A stretch of 64,000 nt of DNA from Molanna angustata. Lineage: Eukaryota; Arthropoda; Insecta; Trichoptera; Molannidae. Position numbers and translations under genes: made by a program. The notes beneath the pieces are model-generated. The model made no database searches. It was not told the DNA's origin and saw only the letters and a list, made by a program, of their open reading frames with translations. The stretch lies in contig OY754970.1 in the NCBI GenBank assembly GCA_963576475.1, positions 36,855,447 to 36,919,446 on the forward strand, read 5' to 3'. Shown here piece after piece: positions 33,966 to 45,640 of this stretch; positions within the stretch are counted from its first letter, which is position 1, and every line of letters starts with the position of its first letter.

Positions 33966-34620
33966 GCCAACTAGAATCTCTTAGCGTATAGCATAGGTCT
34001 AATTCTATAGATTTAGGCAGAAAACAAGAATAAAACACTGCTTTTGAGGTTTATAGGCGTTCGGTAAATTTTCGAATTATGAGCAAGTTTTAACAAAGCT
34101 ACTTTCTTCATTTTGAAATAGTGAAAGTATGGTCATAATAAACATCAGAAAATGGTTCAAGTGTGTTGCAAATTTTCCGATATTTCGAATCAAATATTCG
34201 GATACATTAAGCAAGCAAAAGGAAATGATTGATAGCGTTGATAAACGAAAAACTTTTCGCTAATATCATCCGAAAAATAGTCCAAAGGTAAGTTTAAGTA
34301 GGCGCAACCCATTTCAGACACGCTATCACACAAAAATAATGATTTTTACTTTTCAATACTGTTATTATAGAGAGCTATGCGTATACATTTGACGATTGTT
34401 ATAAATAGCTATGCCTATACTGTTGACTGTTATCTATGTATATAAACATGGATGTTGGTATATATGTGTATGTATGTAAGTTGTTGGTGAACTTCTATAC
34501 CGTCCATCCTATTGCGATGAAACTTTGGGGATTCGTTCAGTGCACACACGAGAAAGTTTTTGAATTTAAATTTGTTTATTTATTTGATATCTCACCTAAG
34601 AATGCACGAAAGATGACCTA
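33966..34620. other. AT-rich DNA; part of an unassigned dispersed element
   Basis: The phrase CCATCCTATTGCGATGAAACTTTGGGGAT (about 34505) has a cousin directly after the TIR element (about 35238-35260), so the TIR element sits inside a repeat containing two such segments. No gene. Confidence 0.4.
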
Positions 34621-34631
34621 CTTGGAATTGG

Positions 34632-35226
34632 GTGACAGGAAAATTATTAGAAAAACAATTATTCGAATGCTCAATTTTAAGAAAATCAATTTTATGAATG
34701 GCAATTATACTAATCACATTTTTTCGAAGAACAATTTTCCGAACACACAATTATCAGAAATTACAATTGTTCGAATTTTTATGACGTCATGTTGGTAGTA
34801 TTGTGAGAGGAATAAACCATAGATTTTTATTGTAATACACTAGGTGTCGTATTTACTTATTGCCCGGAGTACCTACTACATCTACATAGTATATTATGTA
34901 TAGTAAAAATCTATGAAATAAACAACATGGCGACGCACCGCGCTGTCAAACATCAGTTATTAAAAATGTGCAAACATACGTACCCAACAATAATACAACA
35001 AGTAATAATAGTCTTCATCGAATATATTTTACTGGCAACAAATATGTGCAAGGAGGCAACATAATGACACAAAAATATATTAAATTCGGTCAATTGGTTT
35101 TCCAACAAATGTTAGTTCGAATAATTTGCTTTCGGACAATTGTCATTCTGATAAGTGATTTTCAAAAATTGTTATTCGTACAATTGCGCATTCGAACAAT
35201 TGTGTTTCGAAGAATTTTCATGTAAT
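34632..35226. mobile_element. DNA transposon with structured ~150-bp inverted ends, copy 1
   Basis: Both ends consist of about eight to nine phased degenerate units of 15-17 bases of the type CAATTNTTCGAAN, in inverted orientation. The outermost bases are GTGACAGGAAAATTATT on the left and, inverted, ATTACATGAAAATTCTT on the right. CTTGGAATTGG flanks the element exactly on both sides (34621-34631 and 35227-35237). Long TIRs and an 8-11-base duplication are compatible with Mutator-like elements, but no transposase is present. The core (AACATGGCGACGCACCGCGC) is shared with copy 2. Confidence 0.8.
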
Positions 35227-35237
35227 CTTGGAATTGG

Positions 35238-36149
35238 AATGAAATTTTGGGGATTTATTCAGCACACCCCCTAAATGTTTTTTGAATTTTAATTTATTTA
35301 TTTTACATCTCATAAAATAATTTACGAAAAATGGTCTACATGGAATAAACTCAACGATATGGTGGCGTGTCAAACCCGATTTAAAGAAAAATGTATATCA
35401 GATAGCAGGTTCTAAGGTGACGGATGGGACGGAAATGTCTGAAAGGGAGGGAGGGACTAAAGGGAATTAAGGGACCGAAAGGGATTGTTCACCATTCTGA
35501 CGATGCATGACATAGAGGGATACCGGTGAATGGGAGTTTTGCGAACTTAATTAAATACAAAGAAAAAATATATATTATTTTTTACATCAGAATTCTATGT
35601 AATATAATTTTCTATTCAAGAGTTCCATTGTAAAAAAATCAAGATCAAAAACATTGTTAAAATAAAAATAAACCTACCATCTGTTTTAGTAAAATACTCG
35701 GAAAAATAATGTAGAAATTACAATCAATCTTCAGTTAGATAATAATTCTATAAAGGTACTTTATCTATGGTGAAGTGCTGAACATTGTCTAACACGTTAG
35801 TTTAAAGTGTGAGAATAAATTCAGTTTTTTCCTCTCTCCTGTTGGTTTATTATTGTGAAGATCTTTGGGGCAATAAATCAAAGATTTTTTTTGTTCTGCC
35901 GAAAATAATACTGACGGTGAATGATGATAAAGTGAGAAAAATAAGAGAATTATGCTATAAACTGCGACATATTTATACTTTGACCCGAACTTAATGTGGG
36001 CACGAACTCTTGTGTTTCTCACCACGTAGATTGATTAATGAAAATCTTATATAAATAATACTCCACTGTTAGTGACATATAGTAATATAAACGATCGATA
36101 ATATATAGAAAAATTAAACAGGTTAGTTAACTCAGAAACAATTGTTTTG
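35238..36149. other. AT-rich DNA with a G-rich patch
   Basis: No gene recognised. The patch at about 35420-35490 is GGGA-rich and may be related to the CCCTTCAG block of Helitron copy 2. Confidence 0.4.
35445..35464 (+). other. Potential G-quadruplex
   Basis: Four GGG runs with loops of 1, 1 and 6 bases (35445-35447, 35449-35451, 35453-35455, 35462-35464); further GGG runs follow. Sequence motif only. Confidence 0.6.
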
Positions 36150-36890
36150 TTTTGACCACATTGATCTATTTTATGTGTCTGTTTTGACCACATTGATCTG
36201 TTTTATGTGTCTGTTTTGACCACATTGATCTGTTTTATGTGTCTGTTTTGATGTTTTTTGAAATAGTGATTAGTTATTTTTCATCATCATCAGTGTCGTA
36301 TTCCTCATTTATTGAGGAATTATCATGATGTTGTGTATTTTTGTCCTCCATTTCTCACGACACATCGCCGTCCTCATTGCTCCAACCACTGATCCACCAG
36401 TGGCAGCCCTTATCTGGTCCGTCCATCTTGTGGGGCATCTCTCACTTTCCCTTCTACCTTCAACCACACCCACGACAACCAGCTTCTTAAAGCTATTCGC
36501 ATTGTGTCTGGCGATTTATCCCAAGAAATGAAGAACACGCTTAAGGCATATGGCGGATAATCTGTCCTCTATCTTCAGTTCCTTTAGGATGGATATGTTT
36601 GTCCTTCTCGCCGCTCAGGGAATTTGAAGCATAAGTCTCCAGCACCACATTTTAAAGTCGTCAATTCTTTACCTTTCGCGGGCTTTGATTGTTCATGATT
36701 CTCCAGCGTAGAGAAAAATGGGGAAAACAAGTGCCCTTATTAAGCAGATCTTTGTGGATTTGGAAATACTTGCTTTTAAGTACAAAGTATCTTGATTGTG
36801 TGCCGACCTAATGTATGTAGAGCGGAAACTAGCATCGGTATATTGTCACTATAAATTTGTAAATTGCTGACCCTAGACCAGCGGGGCTAC
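36150..36890. mobile_element. Dispersed relative of the 148-bp array, split by an RTE tail
   Basis: The left part (three 32-base units TGTTTTGACCACATTGATCT... then GTGATTAGTTATT) and the right part (AAGTACAAAGTATCTTGATT, TAATGTATGTAGAG, TATATTGTCACT) match one unit of 8982-9869. The RTE tail sits exactly between TTAGTTATT and AGTACAAAG, which are adjacent in the array. Confidence 0.7.
36268..36783 (-). pseudogene. RTE C-terminal tail inserted in the 148-bp relative
   Basis: On the minus strand: TKICLIRALVFPIFLYAGES, then FKMWCWRLMLQIP, stop, AARRTNISILKELKIEDRLS and AICLKRVLHFLG, followed by a degraded remainder and a (TGATGATGA) end at about 36282. This is the RTE segment from the thumb (VFPVVLYGCESW-like) to the tail. 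In-frame stops and a shift are present. Same subfamily as 30766-31150. Confidence 0.8.
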
Positions 36891-38298
36891 TCATAACACG
36901 TTCTTAATGCCTTCTTAGCTTGCCTTAATCTTAAAAATGTGTAAATCAGTACTCGAATATAATCCAATCTTAATCATTCTTTACATTTAATCACGAAAAT
37001 TTGTTCATATCGAGCCCCACAGATTACTAAAATCTGAAGCTGATCTTAATTTTACTGTTATCAACTTCATGAGTAACCTTACTGCTTTTCCTATTTGGTC
37101 AGAGGTAGTCTAGTTGTTTGTGTCATTTTAAAATGTAGTGTGATATAAGAAATAAAAAAAAACAAAATAAACATATTGATTAGATTCAACATGCCAAAAA
37201 ATCTATTTAATTATTTATTCGATACGAAATCAAGTTTTCTTTTTATTTTTACATAAAATAGACATAAATATAACTCACAAATAAACAAGGAAACTAATAA
37301 TAGTTTTTCACTTAAAGTTATACATTGTAAGTATATATGTATAAGCATGTAAACACAATCACTAAAAAAAGGTGGAAGGGAGAAGAACGAAAGGATGAAG
37401 TGAGATGTTTATTTTGCATCAAAAATGCTCACGCGAATAAATAAATATATCCTTACATTTATTTTCCTATAAATAAACATACAACCCAAAATCTAACAAA
37501 AAACTTATGAAGGTGTGTAAGGTAAAACTTATAATCATTCGTATTTTTAAACCGTAATTAATCCCTTTCCAAGACGAACCATTGTCCTATAAAAATTGAT
37601 CATGTACACATGAAAATTTATTTGTTTGTTTAAATTATATTTAGTCTTTGGATTTAAACCCGAATTCTTTATCGTGCTTATGAAATCCTCAACCAGGGAC
37701 TATGTTTTTTATTCAATTTTTAACGTAACGAAATTAATATTCTCAGTGAAGAGCCTTTACCGAAAAAAAGCTAAAATAAAGATCATTTTCAAACATTCGT
37801 TGATACCTAGAACTATAAAAAATAACTATGTAACCCATAAAAGATAATAATTTCATAGAATTAATATCTTCAGACCAAGTTAGAGATAAGAAATTTACAA
37901 TAAAGTCCAATTACCTTCCTCAGTTTAGTTATAAATTTTAATTCTTACTCTCTCAAACAATAAATTATTATAATGGTACACAATTAAAAGAGTCATAATC
38001 GCTACAATTTTCCGTTTTTGAATGTTTCCCCTTTGTGCCAGGGAATTACTGACTCAAGAATTCCATTCACGGATTTTTACAGAATTTCTGGAGCCTTTAA
38101 CGCTCAATTTCCCTAAACCTTACATTAAGGTACCACCCTATGTTGGAGTTAAAAACGACCCAGAGATGTTCTGTCAAGTCAAAACAGAAATTCACAAAAC
38201 TCTATCCATACATATTATTCATAAGCCTGTGAACCTATCTATCATTTTCTTTACATAATATACCTATATTATATCGCTAGACCTTGGAAAACGCACTT
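36891..38298. other. AT-rich DNA without recognised gene
   Basis: Short frames (for example 38022-38258) have no recognisable domains. No RNA gene or repeat boundary seen. Confidence 0.45.
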
Positions 38299-38306
38299 AT
38301 CATTTT

Positions 38307-38627
38307 CTTCTTCTTCTTCTTCTTCTTCAGCCCTCTGTCTTCCACTGCTGGATATAGGCCTCTTCCATATTCTTCCACTTCCTTCTATCGGTTGCTGCTT
38401 GCAGCCAATTTCTACCCCCCACAGCGGCTATGTCGTCAGACCATCTTTTTTGAGGTCTTCCGACGCCTCTCTTACTTTCCCAAGGTCTCCATCTCAATAT
38501 TTTAGGGGTCCATCTTGCGGGTTCCTGTCTAGCAATATGTCCCGCCCATTGCCATTTCAATGTAGCTACGTCCGCTACTCTGGTCCTTTTCCTAATTTCC
38601 TCATTTCTTATTCTGTCTTTTAGGCTC
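38307..38627 (-). pseudogene. RTE C-terminal tail, open frame
   Basis: About 100 codons read open on the minus strand: LKDRIRNEEIRKRTRVADV, LKWQWAGHIARQEPARWTP, ILRWRPWESKRGVGRPQKR, WSDDIAAVGGRNWLQAATD, EEAYIQQWKTEG, stop, then a (GAAGAA)n 3' end. ATCATTTT flanks it at 38299-38306 and 38628-38635, giving both ends. The lack of disruption suggests it is one of the younger tails. It is closest to the copies at 8038, 25182 and 31382. Confidence 0.9.
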
Positions 38628-38635
38628 ATCATTTT

Positions 38636-38907
38636 ACCAATTTTTATTTATTTATTTCTTTATCACACAATTTTAATAATCTTCGTTCAAAATAGATAAC
38701 TGCTGCCCATCTCGGTATACCTAGGGGTAGCACAGGAGACATATTTACATTTTTAAAAAGTATCTAAACAATATAAACCAATATCGGATGATTTGTAAAA
38801 TTTGACATTAATTGCGATAATTTAAACATAAAAAATTAACAAATAATGTTCAAAATCATAAAATTAGATAAAAATATGTTGACATATATAATTTATATAC
38901 ATATTAT
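38636..38907. other. TTTA-led sequence, possibly the 3' end of a minus-strand LINE
   Basis: TTTATTTATTTATTTC followed by GCCCATCTCGGTATACCTAG resembles tails of reverse-oriented LINE insertions, but no protein part is attached. Confidence 0.35.
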
Positions 38908-39336
38908 ATGTTGACATATGGCTTGACAAATACGAATACATAATAAACTTATACCTAACCTAAAATAGCAAAGGTGTATTTAAAAGTTTTCCTGCAACCA
39001 ATTTCTATTCAATTTATAAAGCAACTCGCTCACGCGAGTCGCTGTTATCATTTAACACAAACTAAACCTAACCGAATATTATACGGGATGTAATAAAATA
39101 CGACAATGAAATAATCGTATGATGTGTACGTAAATCTCCATTACTGTTAATTATTTGGTTAGATTTAATAAGTCTTTAATGAAAATAGCGACTCGCGTGT
39201 GCGAGTTGCTTTATAAATTGAATGGAAATTGGTTGCAGGAACAATTTTATTAACACCTTTGCCATTTGAGGTTAGAAAAAAGATTATTATGTATTTGCAT
39301 TTTTCAAATAAATTAGTTTTTCAACATATCATTTTA
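38908..39336. mobile_element. Non-autonomous element with ~145-bp inverted arms
   Basis: The arm 38908-39050 and the arm 39185-39336 are inverted copies (AGCAAAGGTGT, TCCTGCAACCAATTTC, ATTCAATTTATAAAGCAACT, CGCGAGTCGCT in each), about 90% alike by eye, around a unique centre of about 130 bases. No protein frame. Target duplication not evident. Confidence 0.75.
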
Positions 39337-42315
39337 GTACCTAATTATTTATTTATTTATCGTATGACATAGTTAAATTACAATACATAAAAATCAAATT
39401 AACAAATACACAATTAAATATAATTCAGGTCGAGGGCCCCACAAATGCAGGCGTCAGCTCGAAAATATCCGTCTCGAAAATGTAATTGTATGATACTTAC
39501 TATTTTTAATACTTATTATTTTTATTTGTGTTACTTTGACAGCTCTTCCGACAATGGTAAAATAAAGAGTGTGGTTTCTTATGTCTAGTTAGTAATATTT
39601 GTAATATTTGTATCATGTTAGCGATTCACGTCACAAAACTGCCACTATACGAACGAAATCGTAGGTGGTATACGATATGGCAAAAATATTGGATTTTCAA
39701 CTGGATCTCAAAAGTTGCCTTTTTTGATAATGTCAATCAAAAAAGTAATACAAAAAGATTCTATACTAGTTTTGGTCCTCTATCAGCGGTCAAAGTTTTC
39801 ATAATGTTTTTTTTTTGTTTTTTCTGTATCAAGTTATTTGAAAATAATTATGTTTAATACTTACTATTTTATTAAGAATATGAAAATAATTATATATTAA
39901 AATTATTAAACTGGTAACACCAAATAAACAGTTATTAGATTGTGGGTCAAGTAGATAATATTTAATGTTTGCGTTAAACGTGTTTGTGGGAAAAGTTAAA
40001 ACGATTGGTTACGAATATGATAGAAATGTTATCATCATTACACAAACTGACAAACTGAGGAACACCTCCTCATCTGTCAAGATATGCCATTGAAATGCGC
40101 CGCAGAGGACTTGAAGATTGTTAATGACAAATTAATGTCGTTGCGGTTGCTGTATTCTGGAGTGGGAAGGCCTAGTGGTGAAGTACTCGGACTCGTTAAG
40201 TAAGTAAGTATCATCAGTATAGATTAATGTTCCGAAGTTAATTGGTTTTTGCAATACGTAAAATGCAGTAGCTATTATTAATATCTCATTTTTAAGTGTA
40301 TTATACGTGTTGTACTAGGGTGTCGCGCGTCATTCGTTAATATGAAAGGGAGAAATGTTGATCAATTTCGGAAGACCTGTCAGCCGCGCCATAATACATA
40401 GTTAGTTTGATCGAACGTATGTTGTTAATAATAAAATTCTCTAGCCGCATTTGGTTTGGATAAATCGATATTTCAACTATCCAAAATAATTCATATTTTA
40501 CAAAAAAACATCCTTCAAGTATCAGTAGGCAATATTTGAATATACAAAAACAATCACTCATTTCACTTACATAATATTATAATGACAAACATTTATTGTT
40601 TTGTTGAGTTAATGTATAATTAAAATTAATAACTTTACAAATATCTCACAAAACGTGTGTAAATGACAGATAATTTTGAAACTAAATACCTACACATCAT
40701 GAAAATTATTTACCTGTTTAATTTTGTGTACTGTTTTAAATCAAAGGAGTACAGTACCTATGTACATTAAAGTTGTAGGGAATAAACTAGGCAGGAAATA
40801 ATTATAAGATAAATGCGTAATAATTAAAATTTAATGTGTAATTTCATAAGTGGTGTAAGTTGAGATCATAATTAAAATTAACTATGATGGAACTATTAAC
40901 ATATACTTATTATTATTTCATATATTACCTACATATATACATACTTATTTATCGATATATTTTTTCTTTGTATAAATTCAAGATATTTCAATATTGTTCG
41001 AATATAATCTGTTTTTTTAAAGGAAATAAACAATTATTTTTAGTATTATTAGTAAAATTTGATAACAAGATAATAATAATAATCAGTTTTTATATCACTT
41101 TAAAATAAATAATTTATCAATATACAAACGAAAATAAAAAAGGGAAATAGTAAAACCGCAAATCTCTTATAATCACTTATACCTATCATTGATACAGCGC
41201 CAGTTAAATAAAATGTAAAAAAAAAGCTTTTCAGGTAGTGCTTTAAGATATTACATTAACACTAATTATTTACTCTGTGCTATTAAATGTATATTGTTTT
41301 TGAAAATTTACAACATTAAATGGTTAATGATATATTTTTAGTTGATTCATATTGTGAGAGTATGATTCTTTAGTTTTAAATAAATAAAATATTCAATTTT
41401 ACGTAAACATAAAAATAGTATAACTCAATCAATGTTATTGAATGATAGTTCTAGTGATTTTAATGATCCTACATTTTATGAGATACGTTAACAAAGTGTA
41501 TATCTGCATCTGTCTGCATCTGTCTGCATATAAATAAAGTAGACCTGGTTAGATTGTCGTTCTGGATTTGCACATGTTTGTGCACGGCTGAATTCATGTC
41601 AGTCTGTCTGTCTGTCTTTCGTTTGAAACCTTACTATGTCAAAATCGTCAATTTTACAGTAGAGCAAAAATCTTATAATATTACATTTTTATAATATAAC
41701 GTTTGAAACAGTATAAAAACACAAAGCCTCGCGAGCTAATGTTTTTTTATGTTATTTTCAAAAGAAAGTATGTTTTAATGTTATATAATAAGACTTATAG
41801 AATGCTTTTTTGCATTACTCGCCGAGTCGCCAAAATTGATTTATGAGATTATATCCTTACGGTTATTATAATGCCAACTGATGCCAACGTAAAATTTTGT
41901 TTGTTCCCGTCATAGCCAGAGCTCAAAAGGCACGAAATAATAAAATCCTACATAGGGAGAGGGAACAATTTACACGGAAGAAGTCTTTCCTTTTGCATTG
42001 TGGGTCAGATTTGCTATACTTGCATTGTTTTACCGATTTAGCTGTCAAAATGGTGATTCTTTACAAGTGGCCTACAACGCCAATTATATTGATTTTTTTG
42101 TTTAAAGATAGTCAATATTATACATATTTCGGGAAAAATATTCTTTTTTTGTGGTAACGCCTAATTTTTTTTTTAAAAATACGAAAAAATATATAAAGAG
42201 TATAAATGGTTGGTTTTCGACATCTATCGGTAAATTTTCAAACTTATGGAAACACAATATAAAATCATTTTTACAATAACAACTTTATTTCTACGAAATT
42301 TTGTAAAACAGGAAT
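39337..42315. other. AT-rich DNA without recognised gene
   Basis: A TTTATTTATTTATCGTATGA phrase at about 39352 looks like the 3' end of a reverse-oriented LINE. A short GTCT run lies near 41605. Nothing else stands out on either strand. Confidence 0.45.
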
Positions 42316-42998
42316 ACAGTTTAAAAATATATAAGTTTACAAAATATTTAAATACCTTCTACTTTCGTGCAGGTCTTGAAATTTAATTATTATTTAACTA
42401 TGTTGTATTATTTGAATGACATCACAAAAGCGCCGCAATGCGTTTAAAAATATAAGTTTTCTTCCGATGAGAATAATATCGAAATAATAAAAAGATCATC
42501 AAAATGAAATAATATTACTATCAACAACTATTGATTATTGATTACAGTTTTAAAATATATAAGATTACAAAATATTTATATACCTTCTACTTTCGTGTCA
42601 GGTCTTGAAATTTAATTATTATTTAACTATGGAGTATTATTTGAATGACATCACAAAAGCGTCGCAATGCGTTTAAAAATATAAGTTTTCTTCCGATGAG
42701 AATAATATCGAAATAATAAAAAGATCATCAAAATGAAATAATATTATTATCAACAACTATTGATTATTGATTACAGTTTGAAAATATATAAGATTACAAA
42801 ATATTTATATACCTTCTACTTTCGTGTCAGGTCTTGATATTTAATTATTATTTAACTATGGAGTATTATTTGAATGAATCACAAAAGCGCCGCAATGCGT
42901 TAAAAAATATAAGTTTTCTTCCGATGAGAATAATATCGAAATAATAAAAAGGTCATCAAAATGAAATATTATTATCAACAACTATTGATTATTTATTA
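42316..42998. repeat. 229-bp tandem triplicate
   Basis: ACAGTTTNAAAATATATAAG begins units at about 42316, 42544 and 42773. All share CCTTCTACTTTCGTG, CATCACAAAAGCG and TTTTCTTCCGATGAGAATAA. Units are about 95% alike. No frame is kept. Confidence 0.9.
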
Positions 42999-43189
42999 TA
43001 AAATAATGTATGTTGTGCACGTTACAACTTTAAAAACACATTCGTTCTACATGGGCAACCCAAAGTTTGAATTAATTGGACTAACATAAATTAAAAAAAT
43101 ACTTATTTAAAAATAATCAAAATGAAGTAATAAACTACATTTTGATGATGGAGAATAGAGTGCTGTTACTCATCATAATATGCCCATGA

Positions 43190-43540
43190 GACACAAAGCG
43201 AAGATGCAGGTCGATAAATTGCAGCATCCAGAGTAATTTATCTTTTCACGGCACTCACGGTTAAGGGCAAGCGTTCGTTCTTCCTCGCGGGTGTTCAGGT
43301 TGACGTGGCCAAGTCTTCATGGACTATTGGCATCGTCATGGGCATGTTCATGGGGCGTGTAGCTGGGGCCATGTGTCCATGCGGAGTAGTCGCAAAAACA
43401 TCACTGGCAATGGACTGGAAGCCCGCACCTTGTGAAGTCCACTAGACATTGTGACGTCCACCAGGTGTTGGTTAACACTGTACCGAATATATATTTTTAA
43501 GTACCTACCATAAAAGCTTCGTTTCATTTTGTTGCATGAA
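43190..43540. other. GC-richer stretch, no recognised gene
   Basis: Base composition rises sharply compared with the neighbours (for example GGCCATGTGTCCATGCGGAG). Open frames exist on the minus strand (about 43348-43557) but show no domain. It may belong to the same element as the hairpin cluster. Confidence 0.4.
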
Positions 43541-43630
43541 CCGCCGAAGGCGGCCATTTACCGCGCAGCGGTAAAAAGTAGGCTGAAAGCCCTAGCTTAG
43601 AAGCTGAGCGAAGCGATGCTTCTCAGCTAG
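43541..43630 (+). other. Cluster of four short hairpins with GNA-type loops
   Basis: CCGCC-GAA-GGCGG (43541-43553), TTTACCGC-GCA-GCGGTAAA (43557-43575), GGCT-GAA-AGCC (43581-43591), and TAGCTTAGAAGC / GCTTCTCAGCTA (43593-43604 with 43618-43629) whose loop holds GCGAAGC (43608-43614). Three-base GNA loops closed by a C-G pair, and GCGAAGC itself, are known as unusually stable DNA mini-hairpins. The segment ends CTAG followed by T, as a Helitron 3' end would, but no matching 5' end was found. Confidence 0.75.
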
Positions 43631-45232
43631 TAATATATATATATATAATGAAAAAATAATATTATTATATCTTGTAATATTGTGAACGTTATAAAAAAAT
43701 ATGTAACAAAATATTCAAAGACTCGTTTTGTAATGGTCGCTATGGGAGAAATTTGAACACATTATTCTCTGTCAAAATATCCCAAATAAGTTTTCTTAAA
43801 TGCGATATTTAATGTTTGATATTTCTCGGGACGTCCATTCATCGATTTCTATCGGAGATGTCTCAATGAAAGGAAACGAACAATTACTCCTTGATATAAC
43901 AATGTTGCAATATTTCAAATACATTTTTTGCTTGGTTGTTAGATTTATATTTAAACGTTTTAATCGATAAGGACGTATTCGCTTCACATGTAAATGCTAA
44001 AACGGTATTATATTAAGGTTTTTTTGCCATTTTGTTATGGCCTCTCGTAATATAAATATGAACACCATTTTATTGCGAGAATCGTTTCAATACATTTTAT
44101 CTGCTGTCATTATATTATGGGCACTAACGTCGATTGGGAACGAGGTGATTCAAATCACAATGCTGTGATAAATTTATCAGTGAAATACAATACCTATGTA
44201 ATGATAAATATAACATGTCCCTAATTATCTCTATATCTGTTTTTTTATATTTGAATGTAAACACAACCACTTGATAGTATAGTTAAATACATATTAAACT
44301 ATACTATCAAGTATATAATTAAACTTTCAAATCGACAGATTTTGTTTCCGCCACAACAGGAAGACTACATCGTCTTCGTGTGGGACGAAATCTTCGATCG
44401 TTCGACTACTCCGGACTTTGCCGACTAACTCCGAAGCTCAAAGATTTATCGCCATCACATTAGACATCCGCAACATCATTGTTTCAGTTTAATGATTTTT
44501 CTTATTTGTTATTTTTTGCGGTATTCTTTAACATGTATGTCGGGTTAGAACTTATACGAAATATAATATATACATAATATTTGTACTGAAATGTTGAATT
44601 ATCCATTATCAATAGAGGTTAAGTATAGATAGGTAGTAATTAACTAAGAATTTATTTTATTTTTGTAAAATGTTTTTCATACAATATTGTTGTTTTCAGA
44701 ATTAATATAATATCTTAATTATCTTAAAAGCTGCAACGCTGAAAATTTCTATAATTATAGACAAATAAAAAATATTTTTTCAAAAATTCAATCTCATGTG
44801 TTACATGCAACTAATTTTATAAAACTGTCCACTCAATATTGGTACTCGTTTAGTGTCAATATTTTCGATTCCGTAAATAGCGATTTGCGAAAATCGTATT
44901 ATTCTGTTTGTTTTCTTCAGAGTTTAACGAAGTGTGATAAAATATAAGGAAATCACACAGAAAAGAATTTATATTTAGGAAAAATTTCCGTGAGATTTAT
45001 TTTATTTTTTACATTTTATTTTTGTTAGGGAAGCTAGCAAACACTTCATTTAAATTACAATATAATTACAGAGCCATTAATAATTAAAATAATAACAATA
45101 ACAGTCAACAACTCACATACACCTATCATAGTTTATTTTGAAGATGTCTGAGAATATGTCTGAAAAGGTGATTGAGAATAATTTGTTGTATGAATACCAT
45201 ACGCGTGGAATTGTGGCATTCTTACTTACGCG
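43631..45232. other. AT-rich DNA; small hairpin and a GC-rich island
   Basis: ACTTGATAGTATAGTT is inverted at 44297-44312 with a 12-base gap (44269-44312). An island at about 44345-44460 is GC-rich and open in two plus frames (for example QEDYIVFVWDEIFDRSTT, stop at about 44427), preceded by AAATCGACAG. It could be a terminal exon or transposon relic; too short to decide. Confidence 0.4.
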
Positions 45233-45567
45233 ACGTCCTACGTAGGCGATTCAAAGCGAATGCGAAGTGGCGCGGCGCGAAAATAACAAACAGTTGGTAA
45301 CTATGGAAGTGTCCTACGTTTCCAACCGCGAGAAGGGTACGATGCGGCGCGGCGCGAAGCGAAGCGAACGCGATCAGTTGGTTTGATATTTTCGCGCGAA
45401 TTGGAAGAGGTGCCATAGTTTTTTTTGGTTAAGTATAATGTCAGAAGCGCGATTCGCGCGCACGTAACATAGAGCCACCGCGTCGCACCGCATCGCTTTG
45501 AATTCGCATGTAACCGCATCGGATCGCTTCATAATCGCCTTCGCTTTGAATCGCCTACGTAGGACGT
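45233..45567. mobile_element. GC-rich TIR element (335 bp)
   Basis: Ends are exact inverted copies: ACGTCCTACGTAGGCGATTC...AAAGCGAA at the left and its reverse complement at the right. Inside are repeated CGGCGCGAAGCGAA-type motifs. CTTAC occurs near both outer edges but not directly abutting, so the target duplication is uncertain. The sharp change of composition marks it as inserted DNA. No transposase. Confidence 0.8.
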
Positions 45568-45640
45568 CTTACATAAATATATGAAATGGTTATAATGTAT
45601 ACATGTAATGATGCTGGGCATGATTATTTTTTATTTAATA

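Noticed and set aside
43348..43557. 69-codon minus-strand frame in a GC-rich patch
   Set aside because: No domain, no splice signal, and its start overlaps the hairpin cluster; kept only as a composition note.
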